5,869 bases of DNA from Pseudomonadota bacterium (GTDB taxonomy: Bacteria; Bdellovibrionota; JAFGOL01): NCBI GenBank assembly GCA_026390535.1, contig JAPLFT010000304.1, forward strand, positions 1 through 5,869, written 5' to 3'. The position numbers were made by a program, and so were the translations under genes. Position 1 is the first letter of the stretch; each line of letters opens with the position of its first letter. Positions 1 to 5,393 of this stretch are shown in pieces. The notes under the pieces are model-generated. The model was given only the letters and a program-made list of their open reading frames with translations, was not told the origin of the DNA and did no database searches.

Positions 1-743
1 CTAATCAGAACCCGACTGCCAATGTTCCATATCCTTATCCAACCACGTTGGGTTACTGCAGAGCCCTAAAAAGCGATGGTTCCTTAGGATTATGTATAAA
101 TGAGAATTGTAACTCTCAAGGTGGTCAGTGTACAGGGACAACAACAACATGCGCAGGCATAGGACAAAAATGTACAAACAGTAGCGGTTCAATAATTTGT
201 ACCTGTGACAGTGGTGTTAACAAATGTCGTCTAAATTATGGTGAACTATGTTCGTCCACAGATCAGTGTAAAACTCCTGGTGTATGCCACACTATATGTC
301 TTCAGGCTAATCTGGGACTGGGTGCATCTTGCACGACTACAGATCAGTGCCAGGCAAACATGACTTGTAAGGATGGTATCTGTAAGGGGAATAACGGCTT
401 CCTAGGTTGTGGCAATGACAATACAAAGTGCGTATCCGGAATTTGTGAGAATCTGGTAAAACCGACTGTCCCCGGTTATTATTGCGTAGGACATCAGGCT
501 GAGGCATGTACCGGGAATTTTCCTCCTCAAACAAGTGGTGGTTTGTATACTCAGCCATATTACGAAGGAGCCGGCACACAATGCATTCATGGGGTCTGCG
601 AGGATGGTTACTGTGGCATAAGGCCAAGTGGACCTTGCTTATACTACAATAGTCCTATTGGAGACTACTGTCGGCATTATACCGGTACACCAGGACTAGG
701 TAATAATTGTTGGCAACTTCAGGGAAGTTGGTACTGTAACTAA
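1..743 (+). CDS. Cys-rich secreted protein, C-terminal part (5' end outside window)
   Basis: The frame is open from the left edge (first complete codon at base 3) to the TAA at 741-743, so the gene starts upstream. The TTG at 48 has no ribosome binding site and is probably internal. The 246 visible residues contain 29 cysteines and no membrane segment, and are rich in Gly, Thr, Asn and Tyr, as in a secreted disulfide-rich protein. Short modules of the form G-x-x-C-x4-Q-C occur twice (GELCSSTDQC, GASCTTTDQC), followed by C-x4/5-C spacings like the small Cys-rich modules of many extracellular proteins. The last ~90 residues are Tyr/Gly/Pro-rich with sparser Cys. The two downstream lipoproteins carry related modules in their tails, so I infer that the missing N-terminus holds a lipobox and CHB_HEX_C-type repeats. 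That is a prediction. The stop is 50 bases before the next gene on the same strand, compatible with one operon. No enzymatic motif is seen and the function is unknown. Confidence 0.8.
   Translation, partial: NQNPTANVPYPYPTTLGYCRALKSDGSLGLCINENCNSQGGQCTGTTTTCAGIGQKCTNSSGSIICTCDSGVNKCRLNYGELCSSTDQCKTPGVCHTICLQANLGLGASCTTTDQCQANMTCKDGICKGNNGFLGCGNDNTKCVSGICENLVKPTVPGYYCVGHQAEACTGNFPPQTSGGLYTQPYYEGAGTQCIHGVCEDGYCGIRPSGPCLYYNSPIGDYCRHYTGTPGLGNNCWQLQGSWYCN
198..383 (+). repeat. Two tandem Cys-rich modules
   Basis: The protein segment reads CTCDSGVNKC, then GELCSSTDQC, KTPGVCHTIC, then GASCTTTDQC and QANMTCKDGIC. The G-x-x-C-[ST]-x-[ST]-D-Q-C core appears twice, about 27 residues apart, suggesting duplication of one small disulfide module. 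Related segments occur in the tails of the next two genes (about 1814-1900 and 3056-3148). The module looks like generic extracellular Cys-rich repeats, and I do not assign it to a named family. Confidence 0.55.
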
Positions 744-779
744 AAATAAGAAGCCCTTTGAAAAAAGGCCGATGGAGAT

Positions 780-785
780 GGAGGA
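780..785 (+). promoter_or_regulatory. Ribosome binding site that sets the start at 794
   Basis: GGAGGA lies 8 bases before the ATG at 794, an ideal Shine-Dalgarno arrangement. The in-frame TTG at 758 would add 12 residues rich in Trp and Arg and has only a weak purine run (AAGAAG) upstream. This decides for the ATG at 794. Confidence 0.75.
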
Positions 786-793
786 CAGCACGT

Positions 794-1945
794 ATGTTGG
801 TAAAAAAAATATTTTTAATTTCCGGGGCACTAATAATGGCATCCGGATGCGGACTGTTCGATAGTAGCAGTTCAAGAAGCAACAATACAAACCCTAATTT
901 AAATAATGGAGGGACAACAACAGTCGAAGCACCCACGTTTGATCCAATCGCCGGATCATATACATCAGCACAATCTGTTAAAATAACTTCCGCCACTACT
1001 GACGCAGAAATCCATTATACAACGGATTCAACAGCACCCACCTGCTCTTCCGGTTCTACATATGCAAACGCAATAAGTGTAGCTTCTACAGAAACTATAA
1101 AGGCAATCGCATGTAAGGACGGAATGAATAATTCAGACGTAGAAACTGCAGTTTATACTATAAATATCGGTGGAGGACAGCAACAGGTAGGAGCTCTGGC
1201 CTTTTATCCTGTTCCAGGTCCACAGACATCGTCATCAATACCGCTTACAATAACTTCTACTACCGGAACTGCAAAAATTTATTATACAATTAACGGCACA
1301 ACGCCGGTATGTTTTAGTGGTACATATATGAATTCAGGTTCACATGTAGATCTAACTATTCCCAGCACCGGAGTAACAGTAAAGGCAATTGGATGTAAAA
1401 GCGATATGCTCCCTTCCGCTCCAGGTCGCGCGACATATACCTTAAGCTTAGGAACAGTAGGAACGCCAACTATAGTCCCTAGTACAGGTCCACAAACTTC
1501 ATCACCTGTATCGGTTACAATGACTTCTACTCCTGTCAGTGCACTGATTTATTATACAACCGACGGTACAACACCGGCTTGTTTTAGCGGTACATTTATA
1601 GAATCCGGTTCACATGTACGTATAGCTATTCCTACTGCAGGAGTAACGGTAAAGGCCAAAGGATGCAAAACCGGATGGACTCCTTCCGCTCAATCATCAG
1701 CGACCTATATTCTTCAGCAAAATTGTGGAGGTATAGGGGGGCCCTGTTGTTTTAATATATGCGATTTGGAGAATTCAAACAATTCCTATGCTTGTAACGA
1801 CGAGGGTGATTATTGCGACCTTATCAGTAAGACATGCCAGCATAAAAAAGCCAATGGTCAAGCTTGCGGTGCTGACTGTGAATGTATAGTAGAATGTTGT
1901 GATGGTGTTACGAATAAATGCGCATCACCTATTCATTGTAACTAA
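794..1945 (+). CDS. Surface lipoprotein with three CHB_HEX_C-type repeats and a Cys-rich tail
   Basis: The protein has 383 residues from the ATG at 794, chosen for its strong ribosome binding site; an in-frame TTG at 758 is less likely. Residues 1-18 form a lipoprotein signal peptide (KK, hydrophobic core, lipobox ASGC), with Cys19 the expected lipidation site. Gly at +2 is compatible with outer-membrane sorting by the E. coli rule. A Ser/Asn-rich linker (about 23-43) leads to three beta-sandwich repeats at about 44-123, 132-217 and 222-306, recognised by YTTDxTxPxC, TxKAIxCK and YTI/YTL, as in the chitobiase/beta-hexosaminidase C-terminal (Fn3-associated) family. Repeats 2 and 3 align with an exact 90-residue offset. 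Each repeat has two Cys (84/107, 173/201, 263/291). The tail (311-383) has 14 Cys, including vicinal pairs at 318-319 and 368-369. These repeats usually act as structural or carbohydrate-associated modules beside catalytic domains; none is present here. An adhesin or surface-display role is possible but unproven. Confidence 0.85.
   Translation: MLVKKIFLISGALIMASGCGLFDSSSSRSNNTNPNLNNGGTTTVEAPTFDPIAGSYTSAQSVKITSATTDAEIHYTTDSTAPTCSSGSTYANAISVASTETIKAIACKDGMNNSDVETAVYTINIGGGQQQVGALAFYPVPGPQTSSSIPLTITSTTGTAKIYYTINGTTPVCFSGTYMNSGSHVDLTIPSTGVTVKAIGCKSDMLPSAPGRATYTLSLGTVGTPTIVPSTGPQTSSPVSVTMTSTPVSALIYYTTDGTTPACFSGTFIESGSHVRIAIPTAGVTVKAKGCKTGWTPSAQSSATYILQQNCGGIGGPCCFNICDLENSNNSYACNDEGDYCDLISKTCQHKKANGQACGADCECIVECCDGVTNKCASPIHCN
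923..1162 (+). repeat. CHB_HEX_C-type repeat 1 of the first complete lipoprotein
   Basis: Residues 44-123 begin VEAPTFDP and contain GSYTSAQSVKIT, IHYTTDSTAPTC, TETIKAIACKDG and AVYTI. This is the full strand pattern of a chitobiase C-terminal-type beta-sandwich. It is closer to repeat 1 of the next gene than to its own repeats 2 and 3, as expected if the genes duplicated after the repeats had diverged. Confidence 0.75.
1214..1444 (+). repeat. CHB_HEX_C-type repeat 2 (270-bp offset copy)
   Basis: Residues 141-217 contain GPQTSS, IYYTINGTTPVC, SGSHV, TIPSTGVTVKA and GCK. Every landmark recurs exactly 90 residues later (repeat at 1484-1714) with no insertion or deletion. Several DNA runs are shared, such as GGTTCACATGTA. 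This indicates an internal duplication more recent than the split from repeat 1. Confidence 0.75.
1484..1714 (+). repeat. CHB_HEX_C-type repeat 3 (270-bp offset copy)
   Basis: Residues 231-307 contain GPQTSS, IYYTTDGTTPAC, SGSHV, AIPTAGVTVKA and GCK. They are collinear with repeat 2 at an exact 270-bp spacing. Both have a slightly longer strand-loop segment (about five residues between the Cys pair) than repeat 1. Confidence 0.75.
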
Positions 1946-1947
1946 TA

Positions 1948-1958
1948 GGGGGAGAGGG
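1948..1958 (+). promoter_or_regulatory. Ribosome binding site of the second complete lipoprotein gene
   Basis: A purine-only run GGGGGAGAGGG directly follows the stop of the previous gene. Its GAGG core (1954-1957) lies 9 bases before the ATG at 1967. The gap between the genes is only 21 bases, too short for a clear promoter, which supports co-transcription. Confidence 0.65.
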
Positions 1959-1966
1959 AACTTACT

Positions 1967-3199
1967 ATGAAATATTCAAAAGTTTTTAAATTATTAACAA
2001 TCATCTCCTTTACAACTCTGACAGGCTGCGGACTGTTCGATAGCGGAAGTTCAAAAACCAATTATACAAACAACAATCTTAACAACAATTTGAACAACAA
2101 TCCAAACCAAGTCGAAGCACCTACGTTTAGTCCCTCGGAAGGAACTTATAGCACAACACAATCTGTCACCATAACATCAGCTACCGACGGAGCAGTTCTT
2201 CATTACACTACAGACAGCACAACGCCGTCATGTTCTTCCGGAACAACATATACAGCAGCAATAAGCGTATCTTCTACTGAAACGATAAAGGCTATCGCCT
2301 GCAAAGACGGTATGGATGATTCAGATGTTGTAAGCGCCGTTTACACTATCAACTCCGGCAATCCTACAAAGGTGGCAACACCAACTTTTAATTATTCTAC
2401 CGGAACTTATACTCCTCCCATCTATGTCACAATTACTGATTCTACGCCAAGTACCTCTATATATTACACCACCAGTGGAACAGCTCCTACTTCCTGTTCA
2501 GGCAATCTATATACATCCGCACTAACAATTAACACTACTACCACCTTAAAAGCTATTGCATGCAAGAGTGGGATGACAAATTCGGACGTACAGAGCGCAA
2601 CTTACACAATTAATGTTAATCAACAGCCGAACCCACCCTATTATTCTCCTACCCCCGGGACCTATTCATCGTCTCAAATTGTAACAATCGCGAGCAGTAA
2701 CGCCATAAGCATTCGATATGTAACAAACGGATCATCACTATCCTGTAACAGTGGAACTATCTATTACAACCCTATCACCATAACGAGCTCAACTACTTTC
2801 AACGCTATCGCTTGCTCTTATAACGGGACGGGAAGTACCATTACAACCGGAGCATATACAATCAATTATCCATCAAACTGTGGTTATGAAAATCAGATAT
2901 GCTGTCCAGTTGGAATTTGCTTTAATACAAGCGTGGATGCATGTAACTCCAGTAATCATTGTGTTCCATGCGGTACCGAAGCTAGTATTTGTTGCGGAAC
3001 AAATAACGCTGGGAGCAGCTATGGTTGTGTAAATGGAGATTGTGGTCTCGTCGGATGTTACTGCAACACATCAAACAAATGTAGCCAGCTATTAGGTCAA
3101 GGTGATAATTGCACCGATTCATACCAATGTGAATCTCCATGTACATGTTTTAAAGGAACAGGAAATAGTCAGAAGACCTGTTGCGGTAGTATACATTAA
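1967..3199 (+). CDS. Surface lipoprotein with three CHB_HEX_C-type repeats and a Cys-rich tail (paralogue)
   Basis: This 410-residue protein has the same plan as its upstream neighbour. Residues 1-20 are a lipoprotein signal peptide with lipobox LTGC (lipidated Cys21, Gly at +2). The mature start CGLFDS is identical to the neighbour's. An Asn-rich linker (31-48) built on NNNL/NNNP precedes three beta-sandwich repeats at about 49-128, 136-215 and 222-300, marked by GTYxxxQ, YYTT, TLKAIACK and YTIN. Each repeat has a Cys pair (89/112, 177/199, 260/283). Repeat 3 is the most divergent: its YYTT becomes RYVT and the usual Thr-Pro before the first Cys becomes Leu-Ser. The tail (305-406) has 20 Cys with vicinal pairs at 312-313, 342-343 and 405-406. 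There is no catalytic domain. The start at 1967 is supported by the purine run just upstream. The gene ends 4 bp from the converging gene's stop. It is probably a secreted, membrane-anchored structural or binding protein whose ligand is unknown. Confidence 0.87.
   Translation: MKYSKVFKLLTIISFTTLTGCGLFDSGSSKTNYTNNNLNNNLNNNPNQVEAPTFSPSEGTYSTTQSVTITSATDGAVLHYTTDSTTPSCSSGTTYTAAISVSSTETIKAIACKDGMDDSDVVSAVYTINSGNPTKVATPTFNYSTGTYTPPIYVTITDSTPSTSIYYTTSGTAPTSCSGNLYTSALTINTTTTLKAIACKSGMTNSDVQSATYTINVNQQPNPPYYSPTPGTYSSSQIVTIASSNAISIRYVTNGSSLSCNSGTIYYNPITITSSTTFNAIACSYNGTGSTITTGAYTINYPSNCGYENQICCPVGICFNTSVDACNSSNHCVPCGTEASICCGTNNAGSSYGCVNGDCGLVGCYCNTSNKCSQLLGQGDNCTDSYQCESPCTCFKGTGNSQKTCCGSIH
2069..2104 (+). 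repeat. 12-bp tandem repeat coding an Asn-rich linker
   Basis: Three consecutive 12-base units each start AACAACAAT and end in CTT, TTG or CCA, encoding NNNL, NNNL, NNNP. They lie between the lipidated Cys and the first folded repeat. A gain or loss of units would keep the frame and change only tether length. The neighbouring lipoprotein has a shorter NNTNPNLNN stretch at the same place. Confidence 0.8.
2111..2866 (+). repeat. Three tandem CHB_HEX_C-type repeats of the second complete lipoprotein
   Basis: Repeat 1 is at about 2111-2350, repeat 2 at 2372-2611 and repeat 3 at 2630-2866. Each encodes about 80 residues with a G-T-Y opening, an IYYTT-like strand, a Cys 22-23 residues before the second Cys in AIAC, and a closing YTI. 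Spacers are short (about 6-7 residues), so the domains should stack as a rod. Confidence 0.75.
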
Positions 3200-3215
3200 G
3201 GGACTAAACTATCGC
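3183..3215. terminator. Weak inverted repeat over the two converging stop codons
   Basis: GCGGTAGT (3183-3190) can pair with ACTATCGC (3208-3215): eight pairs including one G-U on the + strand RNA, or one A-C mismatch on the - strand RNA. The 17-base loop holds both stop codons. No T-tract follows on either side, so it does not fit a classical intrinsic terminator. It is listed because it is the only candidate between two gene ends separated by 4 bp. Confidence 0.25.
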
Positions 3216-3812
3216 GCCATCTTTGAACGGCGTTCTCAACAGGATCTCGTATTTGCCGTTTATCTTTAACTCCGACGTAGATGGTATATCAGTATTTATA
3301 AGATAATCATGTTCAATCCTTGATATATCTTCAAGCAGTGTTCTTATAGCATCGCCCTTAGGATATAAAAATACATCCTCTTTTTTGGAGCGCTGATTTC
3401 TGAGCTGGCTAAAATCTATATCAAAATAAACAGAGAGATCCCTGTTCTTGAGCCTGTCACAATATACACCCTCTATAATTATCACATAAAGGGGCTTGCC
3501 TTTGATCGTTCTCATCTTGCGGGAATTTGCCTTTACGTTGATTATGGGAGACACAACCGTCTCTCCATTTATCAGCGCTTTTATATGATCATTCAGAGCG
3601 GCAATATCTATTTCGTTTGCACCAACGCTGTTTTTGGGACCGTTCTTTACACGCTTATCAACCAGATCCTTGGGAAGATCCACCATGTAATCTTCCATCT
3701 TAAAAAACACCGATTCATAACCCAGGTTATTCAGCGTCCTTGAAAGTTTGTTGGCTATTGTTGTCTTACCCGCACCGGTCTGTCCTGCCATCGCAAACAC
3801 GAACGGTTTTTT
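3204..3812 (-). other. C-terminal P-loop kinase domain (uridine kinase/phosphoribulokinase type)
   Basis: Residues 526-727 keep the order of motifs in the family: KPFVFAMAG strand into Walker A (535-542), FFKMEDY after the second strand, an Asp-containing segment (NEIDIAAL, 591-598) before a helix, GETVVSPI with K619 and NSRK (the family's YDFKxHSR region), VIIIEG (635-640) and YFDID (654-658). The key ATP-binding residues appear intact, so it looks like an active kinase. Relatives phosphorylate uridine/cytidine, ribulose-5-phosphate, pantothenate, glycerate or nicotinamide riboside; the substrate here cannot be read from sequence. Confidence 0.8.
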
Positions 3813-5387
3813 CTTCCTGTAGTTGAGTTCATCTATTATTATATCTGCAAGGTCCCTTGCAACCTTTGACGCCTGACGTCTTCCCTCGGCGACGTTAAAT
3901 AAAAATGTCCTCAGGTCGTCTATCAGATCTTTCTCGCTCTTGTCACTCGGTTTTCTCAGATATCTTGGAGGCAGTAAAAGATATTTCGGTTTTTTAGTAT
4001 CCTTCCTTGCCGAGACTTCTTTAAAAAGTTTTTCTATCTTTGCGGCTATCACCGTCCATGAATAAGTTTTATTTGCAAATTCACGGCCTTTTCTTGATAA
4101 CCTGTCCCATTCAGTCTCGTCCGTGAGCACGGTAAGAAGACCATCCGCGATGCTCCTTGGATCCGTAGGATCCACAAGACAGCCATAACTCCCCTGATTC
4201 ACCAGTTCCGCCGTACAGCCGGTTGCCGTCGTAATTACTGGCAGTCCGCTGGCCATAGCCTCCAGAACCGCAATGCCCCTGTTCTCATGAAGTGCGGGAT
4301 TCACATATACCCAGTTGTTCTTGGACGCGTACCTTAGCACTCCGGGAAATTCCTTGTCATAGTCGAATATATCGGTAAGAACTATTTTGCCCTGAAGATT
4401 ATTTCTTACAATGACTTTTCTTATATCTTTCAACAGTGTCTTATAGTTAGTCTGCATCCCTTCCCAATTCTTTATGAACGTAGGGTCCAGCAGTCCACCC
4501 GAAGATATAAAAAGGTTCGCTATTTCCTGCAGGTGCTTATTACTTGCATATGCCTCTATAAGGCCGAGTATATTCCTTCTGGGATCCAACCTGCCGACCA
4601 TTAGTATGGATGGCAATCCCCGGCGTGAAGGATCTATTCCGTCTTCCATTATAGTTTCTATCGTTTTTTCTGCTGTTTTATCCACATTTGTGGGTTTACC
4701 GCTTGTGGGATAAAAGACCTTGGTATTGACTCCCGGAGGAATTATGAAAAATTTTGTATCCTCAACGTCTATTGCTCCCTCGTAAAGATTCAGACCATAC
4801 TGCTGATATCTTTCTTCTTCCGTCGAAACTACAACGCTATCGGCCCAGTTCAAAGTTGTACGCTCTGCAAATAAACGTGTGTGAAAACTATATTTTTTAT
4901 TGACGCTCAAAAAATTTCCCTGGGTAATCCCGGCGTTCTGAAGCTTAAGAGCACCAAGAGAATGTCCGCAATGTATAAGAGGCTTGTTGAATCTGGCTTT
5001 TAAAATAACTCCGCACATGCCGGAATCGGCATAGTGGGTATTGATTACATCAAAACCGCTCTTATTCTTTTTATAATATTCTTCTATACCTGCTGTAAAC
5101 TCGCTGATGTATGGCCATATATCTTCCTTCTGCACAAATCCGCTGGGCCCGCATGGTATTCTTATCAGGTTAACGTTGCTGGACATTTTTTCCAGTTTTA
5201 CATCAAAACCATGGAATTTATCGTCTTTAAACGCTCTTGTGAAAAGATCAACCTTATGCCCCATTTCTCCAAGATAATAGGCAAGATTCAGGACATAAAC
5301 TATCTGACCGCCCGTATCCGGATGTCCGCCTATGGGAGAACCCTCCTTCTTCAGGTGGCCGTGAATATTTATCATACAAATATGCAT
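3204..5387 (-). CDS. Sucrose-phosphate-synthase-like glycosyltransferase fused to a uridine-kinase-like P-loop kinase
   Basis: The 727-residue protein joins two enzymes. Residues 1-460 are a GT-B, family GT4-type glycosyltransferase matching bacterial sucrose-phosphate synthase throughout: HPDTGGQ (22-28), RIPCGPSGF then K87 and WPYISEF, THYADSG (118-123), HSLGALK (142-148), LYEGAIDVED, IPPGVNTKVF, RLDPRRN (266-272) and the E-x7-E pair E368/E376. A charged linker (about 461-525) leads to a kinase domain: Walker A GQTGAGKT (535-542), MEDY (564-567, like the uridine kinase Asp-Tyr motif), NSRK (621-624) and IIIEG (636-640). The HAD phosphatase found in some sucrose-phosphate synthases is absent. 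The expected chemistry is sugar transfer from a nucleotide-sugar to a phosphorylated sugar or small acceptor, plus phosphorylation of an unknown small molecule. The donor loop differs from the sucrose consensus (ENRG for EPFG, TGCT for NGGP), so sucrose-6-phosphate is not assured as product. The start is supported by GGAGGAG 9 bases upstream. It is probably cytoplasmic, in an operon with the LOG-family gene. Confidence 0.9.
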   Translation of the reverse strand: MHICMINIHGHLKKEGSPIGGHPDTGGQIVYVLNLAYYLGEMGHKVDLFTRAFKDDKFHGFDVKLEKMSSNVNLIRIPCGPSGFVQKEDIWPYISEFTAGIEEYYKKNKSGFDVINTHYADSGMCGVILKARFNKPLIHCGHSLGALKLQNAGITQGNFLSVNKKYSFHTRLFAERTTLNWADSVVVSTEEERYQQYGLNLYEGAIDVEDTKFFIIPPGVNTKVFYPTSGKPTNVDKTAEKTIETIMEDGIDPSRRGLPSILMVGRLDPRRNILGLIEAYASNKHLQEIANLFISSGGLLDPTFIKNWEGMQTNYKTLLKDIRKVIVRNNLQGKIVLTDIFDYDKEFPGVLRYASKNNWVYVNPALHENRGIAVLEAMASGLPVITTATGCTAELVNQGSYGCLVDPTDPRSIADGLLTVLTDETEWDRLSRKGREFANKTYSWTVIAAKIEKLFKEVSARKDTKKPKYLLLPPRYLRKPSDKSEKDLIDDLRTFLFNVAEGRRQASKVARDLADIIIDELNYRKKKPFVFAMAGQTGAGKTTIANKLSRTLNNLGYESVFFKMEDYMVDLPKDLVDKRVKNGPKNSVGANEIDIAALNDHIKALINGETVVSPIINVKANSRKMRTIKGKPLYVIIIEGVYCDRLKNRDLSVYFDIDFSQLRNQRSKKEDVFLYPKGDAIRTLLEDISRIEHDYLINTDIPSTSELKINGKYEILLRTPFKDGAIV

Positions 5388-5393
5388 ATAACT

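Noticed and set aside
337..627. Two overlapping - strand open frames inside the first gene
   Set aside because: They are in different frames antisense to a regular Cys-patterned protein, and are mirror artefacts of Cys/Gly-rich codons.
755..768. Small hairpin CCTTT-GAAA-AAAGG between the first and second genes as a terminator
   Set aside because: It has only five base pairs, three of them A-T, and no T-tract follows. It is too weak to call a terminator or a regulatory element.
758..793. Alternative TTG start giving a 12-residue N-terminal extension of the first complete lipoprotein
   Set aside because: The extension contains two Trp and several Arg before the signal peptide and has no good ribosome binding site. 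GGAGGA sits 8 bases before the ATG at 794.
655..996. 113-codon open frame on the - strand
   Set aside because: It is antisense to the end of the Cys-rich gene and the start of the lipoprotein gene. No motif or start signal is seen, and the sense frames are well supported.
794..3199. Chitinase or hexosaminidase activity for the two lipoproteins
   Set aside because: Only the accessory beta-sandwich repeats named after those enzymes are present. No catalytic glycoside hydrolase domain is visible.
4474..4713. 79-codon open frame on the + strand
   Set aside because: It is antisense to the conserved core of the glycosyltransferase domain (IPPGVNTKVF to RLDPRRN) and has no independent support.
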